Source: Mercurialis annua (taxonomy: Eukaryota; Streptophyta; Magnoliopsida; Malpighiales; Euphorbiaceae). Taken from it: a stretch of DNA of 64,000 bases. The DNA lies in contig NC_065576.1 of assembly GCF_937616625.2 (NCBI RefSeq), forward strand, positions 35,366,628-35,430,627, in the 5' to 3' direction. Under the pieces are notes generated by a model. It did not search any database, was not told the DNA's origin, and saw only the letters and a program-made list of their open reading frames with translations. Shown here one piece after another: positions 46,310-57,107 of this stretch. Each line of letters begins with the position of its first letter. The first letter of the stretch is position 1. Made by a program: the position numbers and the translations under genes.

Positions 46310-49300
46310 GTAAATCACTAAAAAAGAGCAGAAATGCTATAGACCAATAAAACATCCTCGGAAAAACTAATACAACTTAGCAGAGACTAGCTCTGAAGCA
46401 GCTAAAAAAAACACCAACAGAACAAACAACACAGATAACAAGCTATCTACCAGTACATCTGGCTTGAACATCAATCACAATACACTTGACTATGCTTTCT
46501 TTCTGTAATAACTCCTGCCTGAAAACCAAAGCATTTCTAGCTCTCAAATGTGATACACAGAAGCTGCAAACATCAATCTTCTACACTTAACTTCTTTGGA
46601 TATGCCCTTTGCTCTTCTCAAGAAAAAGTTTACTTCTCTATTCCAAGGAAAAACCTGCCCATTGATGTGCAAGATACTCAGGAATCTCTTTCAAATCTCC
46701 CTCGAATAGCAGCACTCAAAAAACAGATGACTAATGCTTTCTGTATGAGCATTACAAAAGCTGTAGACATCAGAATTAACTACATTCCAGGCTTTTAGCT
46801 TATCTCTTGTCATCAGCTTATTTTTTAGAGCTAACCAAGTAATGAAGGAAAACCTTGGGTTATGATCTGGATACTAAATGAGAGGGACCCATACCACTTT
46901 GTCTTGCTCAGGATTCAACTTCTTCTAAAGACTATTGATAAAAAATCTACCATCTCTTTTAGCATTCCAACTCACTTTATCTTCTAGTAGTTATTTTTCC
47001 AAATCCTGCAAACTTTACAAGACTTAGGCACATTAGAGTCTTTTATCACTACTCCTGGGAACCTGTCCACTAAAGACTTCCCATTCAGCCAAGGATCATG
47101 CCAAAAGGAAAACTTCTTCCCATTCCCTAGTTTATAATCAAAGTAGGGCCTAATTTGAGGTCTGATTTTAAGAAAACCTCTCCAACTCCAGGAACTATCA
47201 AGAGGTTTTGCAATCCCCGAGTAGCTGGCTAACTTCAGCTTATTCTCAATCACCCAATTAGCTCACATAGAAGGTTTAAAAGAAACCAAGTTCCAAACAT
47301 TGTTTGCTACAGCAGCTACATTCCACAGATAGATAGATTTAATCCCTAAACCACCTACTCTCTTGTTAGAACAAACATCTCTCCATTAACTCTGCTCCCT
47401 TTTTTCTCAGTTTCATTTCCATGCCAGAGGAATTTCCTGCAAATACTCTCAACCCCATTTATTACTGACTTAGGAAGGATGAAAGTAGTGCACCAATATG
47501 CATGCATACTAAAAAGCATTGTGTTCACCAACTGCAACCTTCGAGCATAAGATAAACTCTTTGCAGACCAAGAAGATATCCTAGCAGTGACTCTGCTAAC
47601 TAGAGAAGAACAGTGATCTTTAGACAGGTTTGAAGAGATAAGAGGAAGCCCTAGGTACTTCATAGGGAGAGAACCTTCTGGAACCCCAAACAATCAATGA
47701 TCTCCATTTTCCATAGCTCATCAGGCCCATCATAATACACACAGCTCTTTTGCAGGATAGGCTTAAGCCCAAAAACTTTGGAAAAATTTGTCAAAGTTTC
47801 TTTGAGAATCATCACAGACTTCAGGTCACCATTCTTGAATAAGAACAAGTCATCTACAAAAGCTAAATGACACAGCTAAATATTCTTGCAACCTTTGTGA
47901 AACTTGAACTCAGAGCCTCTTTTAGTACTATCATTGAGCAGCCTAGAGAAGTAGTCCATGCATAACACAAAGATCAGAGGAGAGATTGGGTCTCCCTGTC
48001 TGAGCCCCCTACCAGCAGTAAAATAACTATGACTCTCTCTATTAATTTGAATAGATAAAGAAGCTGACCTGATGCAGATCATAACCAGCAAGATAAACCT
48101 ACTGGGAAATCTAAGGCCTATGAGCACCTCTTCAATGAAGTCATAGGCAACATTGTCATAGGCTTTTTGCAAGTCAATTTTCAAGGCACACGAACTGCTC
48201 TTCTTTGTGTGATAGTTCCTCACCAGTTCATGAGCAAGCAGGATGTTGTCTGCTATTCTTCTCCCAAGAATGAAGGCAGATTGACTTTTACTAACAATTT
48301 TATCAAGTAAACTACTGAGCCTTTTAGCAAGAACCTTAGAAATGGCCTTGTAAATGACATTACATCAGGCAATTGGTATGTAGTCACTAATAGAAGCTGG
48401 AGTAGAAACTTTAGGGATTAATGAAATTACAGTGGAGTTAACCTGCTTTAGCATTTTCCTAGAAGTAAAAAAAACTTTGATGGCTTCAGTGATATCCTTT
48501 CCAGTTATACTCCAACTCTTTTTGAAGAAAGCACTAGAATACCCATCTAGACCTGGGGCCTTATCATTGTTGATATCAAAAAGGGCATCTTTGATTTCTT
48601 CATCAGAGATCGCTCTGTCTAAGAAAGTCTTTTCTTTCACACTAAGGACATTCCCATGTGAAAAAAATACTAGGGTCAACATGGCTCCTGTTGGGAATAG
48701 CTGCTCCAATAAATTCCTTATAATGATTCAAAATTTCCTCTTTGATCATAGAATGATCAGAAATAGTCCTCCCATCAGCAAGCTTAAGAGTAGAGATGTT
48801 ACTCCTAATTTGCCTTTGCTTAAGACTTCTATGGAAATACTATGTGTTTTGATCACCTAAGGCAATCCAGTTCATTCTAGATTTCTGCCTCATAATACTT
48901 TCCTCCCACCTGATCAGCTTAATCAGATGGCTATTAACAACCTTTTCTTCTTCCTGCAAGACCTTGTTAAAAGGGTCCCTCTGAAGATCACAGCTTAACC
49001 TATTAACCAAATCTTTAATTTTCCCAACCCTTTCTGTAATCTCAATAAACTCTTTTTTATTAAGAGATTTGAAATCACCTTTAAGCCATTTTAACTTCTG
49101 GTAAATGTGATACATAAGGATTATCCCAAACATTTTTGACAATGCTCAAAAAAATTTGATACTCACACCAAATATTGAAGAATTTGAACCTTGCATTCCT
49201 CCTCAGACTTCTCTTATTCATTTGCACAAAAATAGGACAATGGTCTGAAATGCCTGGAGCTAAGGCAATATAATAAGAATCAGACAAGTTTTCAATCCAT

Positions 49301-49920
49301 ACATTATTCACAAAACACCTATCTAGCTTCCTGTAGATTCTATCTTCACCAATCTGATTATTGGTCCAAGTGAATCTGTTCCCCACATTCTTTAACTCAA
49401 AAAGATTGGATTCATTCATCCAATTCTTAAAGTCTTCAGCTGCCTGATCATCAATATCAATACCCCCCCCCCCCCACTCTATCCATGTTACTCATAACAG
49501 CATTAAAATCTCCCAATACTATCCAGTTATCACTCATACTCTGGCTAATTTGAATAAGCTGCTCCCAAAGAACAAGTCTCTCAGCAACACAGGAACTATA
49601 CACAACTATACAGAACACAATACTATTATCATGCACTATTTTACAGTGGATGAACTGCTTGTGGACTATAACAACATCCACATTAATCTATTTTTTATTG
49701 TATAGGATCCAAATCCTACCCATGCTAGAACTACCATAGTTATTACTAATATCCCAATTACGAATTTTAGCTTTCCAACTCTTCCAGACTTTCCCAAAAC
49801 TGCCAACATTCACTCTAGACTCTGTAATGACCATAAAATTCAATTTATTACTGCAAATAAGATTAACTGACTCTGTCTGCTTGAGGGGACTATTAAGCCC
49901 TCTAATATTTCAAGAACCTA
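46310..49920 (-). pseudogene. LINE ORF2: endonuclease and reverse transcriptase remains
   Basis: From the right: NIRGLNSPLKQTE near 49870-49910 is the start of the AP-type endonuclease, with WIVLGDFNAV near 49500. The reverse transcriptase follows with DKAPGLDGYSSAFFK, LKIDLQKAYD, GLRQGDPISPLIF and the catalytic FVDDL at 47846-47860. The C-terminal part includes MKYLGLPLIS and FWHDPWLNGKS (zf-RVT region). The frame is interrupted many times, for example a stop just before LCHLAFVDD and TGA in place of the Trp before NIRGLN. A run of 15 C residues occurs at about 49465-49479. Confidence 0.85.
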
Positions 49921-51189
49921 TCATCTATCAATATCAATCATTCTGGAATCAAGCCTACCTTTCCTTCCAGTACTATCCTTAATTTCACCACATTTACCAC
50001 TACTACTCATCTTACTTTGAATGATATTAGCACTATCAATTAAGGCACTAAAAGAGTTAGTTACCTTTGGAGAATTATCTATTCTCTTCAACACATGATT
50101 CTTCAACTTTGAAATGTTTCCTCATGTTCCTTCCATAAATTTTGAAATGCATCCTCCTGCTCTTTCCACATTAGGCACAAATACAAAAATTTCTTGAACA
50201 ACAGTATCAGGTTGAATTTTCTCCACAATCTCATCCTCAATGTTTTGCACCACTTCTTCTTAAACTTTCCCAAGAGCTTTCTTGGTGTTCCGAACCACTC
50301 TACAAGTTTTTATTGAATGCCCCATTCTGCAACACTTCTCACAGATTAAAGGTTTCCACTCATAAGTAATCTTCTGTTTGTAGACATTTCCAAATTCATA
50401 AAGCATTTCAACCATTTCTGGAGAATGACCCTAGGACATCCATTTCTACTAAAACCCTTGCAAAGCCATGTTTAGTTCTATGTACAATGAATTTATCACT
50501 ATAAAGGGGAGTACCATAAAAACTTCCGATTTTGCTCAATATCTTTGCAGTCCAAAATTCCCAAAGCAGACCATGAAGTTGAATCTAGATAGGAACAGAT
50601 CTGATTTCATTAGGGTTCACTGACATTCTAGGATGCCATTTCTTCAACATAAGAGGCTTCTGATCATAAGTATAAGGACCAAAACCAAGAACTTTGCTGC
50701 ATTCCTCCTTTAAGCCAAATTCAAACAAGAACATGGAAGCATTAATTCTGATGACATTTCTAAGCCCCATTTTGTTCCATCTATTCCTCACATACGAGCT
50801 GATTCTTTCATACTTGGGGAACATTCCATAAACAAAGCCAACTATCGCATACTTCCATCTATCTTCCTCAATTAAAGTTTCCTTCGAGTTAAAACTCACA
50901 AAACGGTTACCATCCTTCACTGTTGGGGGGATGAACTTCAGTTCACTTGACGAGCTTCTGGCTCGATTATCAAATAGGGTACTCCCTTTCTTAGGCGATT
51001 CAGGAGAATCCCTAATCTCTTCACTTTCAACTCCTTTCATTCCCTCCTCCCCCTGAGAATTAGGGTTTGGAATTTCAATATGCAAAACCGATTCAATAGG
51101 AACTATCAAATCATTTTCCTGTGAAATTGCCTCTTTCAACACCTTCTCAGTACCATCTGAAGTTTCCTCATCCATTATCGGAGCCAAAC

Positions 51190-54047
51190 TATAATATCCC
51201 GCATTTTTTTGAATTATTTTATTTAAATATTTATTTTTAATTTTTGCATTCCGTCAAATTTTAAGTAATTTATTATTATTATACTTTTACTTAATTTTAT
51301 TTGAGTCGTTCGTTGGTTCGTTCGTAGTTCGTTCGGGCTCAATTTGTATTATTATTATTTTTTAAAAGAAAAAAAAAGTATATTGTAGAATTCATGCAAA
51401 TCATGCACTCAATTTATATTAGATACATAATTGGCCCATTCTTATTAACTTGATAAGCCCATCACATGTATAAAAGGAATTCATGATTTTGTGCGGCAAA
51501 CCATATTCTGCATATATACGTTTCTTTTCCTCCTATTTATACATGTACATTTTGATCACGATTCTAGTTTTCTTTAACCTAAATTTTCAAAACTCAGCCG
51601 CCATTCTTCATAAGAAAATCTGAACTTCATCGATCATTCATTCCTTAATCCTTTCGATTCGAATCCGGTAAGAGTTAACGTATTTCTTTTCATTGTTTGT
51701 TTCAATATCGTAATTATCGTTCTTGATTATATCTCGTTCGTTTCAGCGTTAATCTGAGTTTTCTTTTGACGGTTCGTCATTTTTCTTCGATCTCTATAAT
51801 CGTTACGCTTCAGAATCATTAACGGTACGTAAAGTTTCCTCCGTTTGTTGCCGTTACGATTTCACCATGTTGATGCCATATTCATAAGATGTTGTTGCCG
51901 TTTCTGTTTTGTTTGTTGTGACCTTATTGTGATTAGAGTAGAGATCTTGATTGAGTTATATGATTGCCTAATCGTTGTGTTGTTGGCCAACGTCGGACTC
52001 GACCGTAATCTGGATCCTTGTTGCCGCCGTGAAACTGTCATGGTTACTTTGACATGTTCTTGTTCTTAATCATGCATTTATGTGATATTGCTGTTGTTTA
52101 TTATTTGGGATTATTAAAGAAATCATTCTTAGGTTGAATCTATGATTAGGTTTTATAGTCTTTAAACCTAAGAATTGTTGGTTTGATGAAATCATGGCTT
52201 ATTGTTATAAGAATTTTCAATCTGTTCTTGACTTGGGTGGGGATGGGTTTTGAAATTGGAGGAGATGGCTTAAAGGCCAATATGGTCGCCAAATTGTTGT
52301 ATTTAAATCAAGTGAATACTTCAAGTTAGTTTTACCCATTTATTTTGTTTTGATAATAACTTGAACCATTTGATTTTAACTAGACAATTAGAATACGTTA
52401 AATATTTTATAACTTAAATTAATATAATTACTCGGGTAATTATATCTAATATTAATTGAAATGTCAATTTGGTTAATTTATAATTTATCCCCTAAAAGTT
52501 TTTAAAAACTTATTTAAGTTAAGTTTTATCTTTTGGATCTTTGTTTTGAGTTATAATTTAGTAAATTGAAAATGAGTAATTAAATTTGATTTCGAAAATC
52601 AAATTGGCTAAAGTATAGTTTAGTCCCTAAACTTTATTTAACTTAAAATGGTTAAGTTTTGGTTGTAACTTGGGTTACTTGGATTTGAAGATATTGAATT
52701 CTATTTTTTTAAATGGATAATTATTTTATTAAGTATTTGAATTTATAAATTCGGGTTTTTAAATTTAATAAAGTTTTGGTTTGGGTTTGACTGTGGCGCC
52801 CAACAAGTGGGAAGAAGTTTGGTAGTTTTAAATAACTCGGCTGACTCACTGATATGGATTTTAACTTGGATTAATTTAAGTTATTTTTATGAATCACTCT
52901 ATATATGTTTATATGATCTGTACTCTATAACTTGGGTTATATTTGGAATGCATTTAATATAAGTGTTTATTAAATGTGGCTTGGTATTGTGTTGTGATAG
53001 TTCTATGTGGTGTCTAATACTCTCTAGAGTTAGGGTCTGATTTTAATTATGATTTTAATATTTTATTTAGACCTGTCGACTGTTCGTACTTCCGAGGCGA
53101 ACCAGAGTCAGGTGCTTGTCAAGATCAGGTTAATTTAGCAAGCAGTGAGTTTATATCTCTATTTATCTTTTTATTAAGCAATTATTATATTTTTTTTATA
53201 TATATATAAGCAGCTTGTGAACTGTTTTTCGGCATTGTGAATTTGATTTGGAACATGCTACTCGATGGGCATCATCGGGACTGCGTGCGCACCGGTAATG
53301 ATGATGGTATTGAGGTAGGTTTGAGATACGTCTCACCTTATTAAGGGCACCGGTGGAAGATACGTCTCCTGGGCTCACTATTTATTAAGTGATAGTCGGG
53401 GATCGGTTATTGAGATACGTCTCACCGACACGACAATGGATTTAGAATTGTGGCTTAGGGTTTCTTTGATAATCCATAATGAAAATGTTTTATTAAATGT
53501 TTTAAAGGTTTTTTAACTTAATAAAATGTAAATGGTTATATAAACTATACTCAGTAAATCTGACCCCGTTGTTTTCCCAAATTTTCCAGGTTTATAATTT
53601 GAGTATTGGTCGATCTATGTTTCTTCATTCTCGGAGGTTCTTTATTTTATTTCAGAATAAAAGAGTCGAACTATTTTAAACTCTTAGACCGCAGTAGTAG
53701 TATCAGATTATTTATGTCTTAGTCTTTTACTTATATTTAGACTATTGTTTGTTGGATTGGTCCAACTATTATTTTATCACTTTCGGCATGAATACCGTGT
53801 TTATGGTATTTATATTTATATTGTCATACTGTTGGAGTTATAATTCGATATAAACATACTTTGAATATATGTTGCTTTATGTACTGATAGATTAGGCTGA
53901 AGTCTCAGTTTCCCCCGAGCAGGTGGTTTCTGCAGGTACATTATTTTAAATGTTTAAGTTGGTTATCCGTAAGACTTGCTACGGATTTTGGTACAACCAT
54001 ATCCATATCCTAGCGCCGGTCACGATTCATGAAAATGGGTCGTGACA
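51190..54047 (+). mobile_element. Solo LTR, 2858 bp, inside LINE ORF1
   Basis: Runs TATAATATCCCGC to GGGTCGTGACA, flanked by CAAAC (51185-51189 and 54048-54052). The first dinucleotide is TA rather than TG, presumably a mutation. The ends resemble the LARD-like LTR family, but most of the interior differs. Plus orientation, opposite to the LINE. Confidence 0.8.
53323..53423. repeat. GAGATACGTCTC repeat cluster in the solo LTR
   Basis: Three copies of a short inverted repeat: GAGATACGTCTC at 53323-53334 and 53412-53423, and a variant AGATACGTCTCC at 53358-53369. Stem GAGA/TCTC. Confidence 0.8.
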
Positions 54048-54530
54048 CAAACTATCATCATTCTTAGACCTCGTCTCTGGAATCACCGTCAGTTTCGTTA
54101 TTCTTCTCCTCGCCATAGCGGCTAAAGCATATGTTAGCACAGTAACTGCCTATGCTATCTTACGCTCAGAGAAAAATAAGGAGAGAGAAAACATGACTGA
54201 TTTCCCGATTGAATATATTTCTATATTGAGTATTTGACATAAGTTTTGAGAACTTATAGTGAGGTAAACCAAATTCACAAATTGTTTTTTATAAGCCAAG
54301 TTTATTCGTTTAAAAGTCAAATTTATTTTCCGACATAAAAAATTTCACACTTTAACATTTATTGTCCAGTAGTCGTTACGAATCCAACAATCACTATTTT
54401 ATTAGAGGCATTCTTTGGCTAGCTATGACTTTGACTAGGTGTTCTATCTTTTATGTGTCCATTTTATTTTTAAATAATATCTAATTGAAAAAAGGATCAA
54501 CACGGCCTTCAAACTCATATCTCAGGATGA

Positions 54531-54632
54531 AATATATACATTTAACTGTTTGGACTAAAAAGATTCCAAAAATTGTGTTTTGGAATCAAATAAGTTATTT
54601 TAGTCAATTAGACTCCAAAATTTGGATCTCGG
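54531..54632. other. Flank after unit C
   Basis: Short AT-rich stretch with no gene; contains the left target-site flank of the following element. Confidence 0.4.
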
Positions 54633-55327
54633 TAGGAATATAAATGAATCGAGATTCTCATTCGGCTAGATAAGAGCTCGGTTCGTATTCGTTCGCATTA
54701 CAAACAAACCGAGCTCGAACTTGATTTTACGTCCATGTATTTAAATGAGCTAAACATGAACATAGTGATGTTCGACTCGTTCATGTTCATGAACAGCTCA
54801 TTTAAATGTTCGTGAACGAGTTCGATTAAGAGTTCGTGAGGGAGCTCGAATAGGAGCTCGAAAAACAATTCATGAACTAGTTCGTATAGGAACCCGATAA
54901 CAAATTCGGGAACTAGCTACTTGTATTTAAATTAAATACATACTTTGTTCTTTTAATATGTTAAAACTATATTAGTTTAAACAAAATAATGTAGTTTTGA
55001 AAAATATACAACAAAATTACATAGTTTCGTTCATATTTGTATTCCTTCGCATAGCTGAATTAAATGAACGAACTCTTAAATGAGCTCGTTTAGTACCCTC
55101 ACGAGCTCGTTTGCGAACCCGCTGTGAACTTTGTTAATTTAGCAGTTAAACGAACAAATACGAGCTGCATACAGATCGAACATAAACACATAAATTTGAA
55201 TTAAACCGCATGAACACCTTACAAAGCTCTAGTGAACATGAACGAAACGTGAATACCCTCCGTTCATATAACGAGCCGAACATGAATATCTCAAAACTCA
55301 ATTCGCCTCAGTTCATTTGTACCTCTA
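54633..55327. mobile_element. Non-autonomous hAT element, 695 bp
   Basis: Ends TAGGAATATAAATGAATCGAG and (reverse complement) TAGAGGTACAAATGAACTGAG. The interior is full of GAGCTCG, GTTCGTGAACG and GTTCATGTTCATGAAC words, the usual subterminal repeats of plant hAT elements of the Tip100 kind. The 8-bp flanks GATCTCGG and AATCTCAT share ATCTC, a decayed duplication. Confidence 0.7.
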
Positions 55328-55335
55328 AATCTCAT

Positions 55336-56125
55336 AGTCAAATAAATCCACATTTGAGATATACAATTTCGGGATTATTTGACCTAAATTAAGAGAATTT
55401 GACGACTTAATTGACTTTTAAAAATGACTTATTTGACCCACAAAAATAAAATGTCTAATTCACCTAAAAAAATTAAAATGTATTTATTTAATTTTAAAAC
55501 ACAAATTTAAAAGTCGAGTTCACTCTCTATTCATATCTATTTAAAATTTCAATTTTTTCTACTAATTGCTCTTGTGACTTACCCAATTTTCATTTGTCTA
55601 TCTTATTCTTATCTTCTAACCTCTAATTTCACAATACGGAAGTGCGGTCCAAAATGCTTTCTAAAACTTCCCCACATGGCATCTAATTTAGCGTCTCCCG
55701 CCTCCTCTCTATAAAAAAAGAAAAAATCAACAAATACATAAAGTTTTATCTATTTTTATTTATAAACTAAATTAAATCATAAAAATGTACGATCATAAAA
55801 AAAATTAAAAAGATAAAGTTTCTTATTTTCTTTATGTTTTCTCATGAATAAACTAACATTAAAAAAATGGCTAGATTGTTCATTCTGCATTTCCAAGTCA
55901 CAGGTTCAATTCAGAATTCGACAAATAGTTATCTCAGCTGTTTTGAAAAATACAGATTTAATAGTACTATTAACAACTAATTCTGATAACCATATTTCTA
56001 CTGAAAAACATAGATTGCCCCCCAATTATTTTTCTTTCTGAAATAATTATAAAAAAATTTGGTCATAAACTACATTCGGCATCTGAATTTATAAAATATT
56101 TACAAAACTTTCTATTTTTATCTAT
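55336..56125. other. Intergenic, nothing recognised
   Basis: AT-rich, with short chance ORFs only (for example 55844-56041) and no bounded repeat. Confidence 0.5.
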
Positions 56126-56127
56126 TA

Positions 56128-56409
56128 CTCCCTCCGTCCCGTTTAAAAAGGGACGTATCCTATTTTTATTTGTCCCATTTAAGAAGGCCATATCGTGTTT
56201 TTTGTGCCAATTTTTATTGAATTCCCACTTTTATCCCTTTAGTTATTTCATTATGCATTAAATGCAACCCAATTTACAATACATGTATTCTATTATTAGG
56301 AAAAACTATGCTAGTTAATAAGGGTAGACATGACAACATATAATATGGTCTTATTTTATTAATCTTTGTACAAAACTCATTTGTCCTTTTTTAAACGGGA
56401 CGGAGGGAG
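56128..56409. mobile_element. Stowaway MITE, 282 bp
   Basis: Perfect CTCCCTCCGTCCCG terminal inverted repeat at both ends with TA target duplications (56126-56127 and 56410-56411). This is the classic Tc1/mariner-derived Stowaway signature. Confidence 0.95.
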
Positions 56410-56464
56410 TACTTATTTATCATAAATACAATATAAATACATTATAAATATAGTTACACCATAC

Positions 56465-56580
56465 TGCTCCTCAGGCGAGGAACAGTCGGGTGCTCCTCAT
56501 CAGGCGAGGAGCAAGCTGCTCCTCGCCTGACGAGCGACAGTTCCGAGGAGCTGCTGCTCCTCCCCTGAAAAGAGGAGCAG
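56465..56580. repeat. GC-rich patch of GCTCCTC/GAGGAGC palindromes
   Basis: GCTCCTC and its complement GAGGAGC or GCGAGGA alternate at least eight times in 115 bp (for example GCTCCTCATCAGGCGAGGAGC). The flanks are AT-rich. Lies about 530 bp upstream of the DUF760 gene, probably in a decayed MITE. Confidence 0.8.
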
Positions 56581-57107
56581 AAAAAAAAATTAAAAATTCG
56601 TCGGATTTCAGTAACGGGATCGTAAATCAGATGAGTACGGTAGTGGGTTGAAATTTATTTATTTAATAAATATTTTAAAAAACAATTAAATTTTTGAATT
56701 TATTTAAACATTTTTAAACTTAAAGAACTTGTTTGTATTTTTTTTAAACAGAAAACATATGATATAACCCTTTTATTTAATTATTTTTAGTGTTTTCATC
56801 CTTAAATTAATTAATTTGTTAAATTTTTAAAAAATTGGGATAGAGTTGAAATTTAAAAATCCGAAATATGGTACAATTGAAAATATTCCTACGTCGGGGT
56901 ATAAATAAAAAAGTTACAACGTGTAGGGTTTAAGTAATAATGACAAAAATATCTTTTCTCAGAAATCCTTATCCATATCATTTTGTACTCATAAACTTCT
57001 ATTTATTAGCTTCACTAATTTTGATTCTTTTATCTCCATTCCATCACACACTCTAAATAAACTCATACTGATTCCGATTCAATTTCTCAACTCCAATTCT
57101 TGGTTTG
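56581..57107 (+). other. Upstream region of the DUF760 gene
   Basis: Contains a possible MITE right arm (about 56690-56945) and then the probable promoter and leader. No clear TATA box was chosen. A C/T-rich leader precedes the ATG. Confidence 0.4.

Larger units (their letters stand above)
50120..54116 (-). pseudogene. LINE ORF1 (gag-like), split by a solo LTR
   Basis: Starts ATG at 54116 (MARRRITKLTVIPETRSKN). It is interrupted by the solo LTR at 51190-54047 and continues at 51184 with APIMDEE. A DUF4283 domain (RWKYAIVGFVYGMFPKYE to LKKWHPRMS) is followed by a stop at 50585-50587, where Trp is expected in PIWVQLHG. A CCHC zinc knuckle (CEKCCRMGHSIKTC) lies at 50302-50343. This is the usual ORF1 layout of plant L1 elements. 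Confidence 0.8.
46298..54208 (-). mobile_element. L1-type LINE inserted in unit C, decayed, with an internal solo LTR
   Basis: Minus-strand non-LTR retrotransposon flanked by the 9-bp duplication TTGAATATA (46289-46297 and 54209-54217). Its 3' end has a short A run (CCAAAAAAAGAG on the minus strand). It carries a gag-like ORF1 and an ORF2 with endonuclease and reverse transcriptase, both broken by stops and frameshifts. Without the 2.9-kb solo LTR it is about 5 kb, a normal length for a plant L1. Confidence 0.85.
44397..54530. repeat. Tandem unit C of the RALF-like gene array (with LINE insertion)
   Basis: Starts at the B/C junction (44391-44407), matches unit B closely to 46297, is interrupted by a LINE, and resumes at 54218 (CTATATTGAGTATTTGACATA) until about 54530. 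It lacks the two MULE-type MITEs and the MULE-like segment present in unit B. Confidence 0.75.

Noticed and set aside
50585..51187. A free-standing 200-residue DUF4283 protein gene
   Set aside because: It is the open part of LINE ORF1: the true start is at 54116 beyond the solo LTR, and the stop replaces a conserved Trp.
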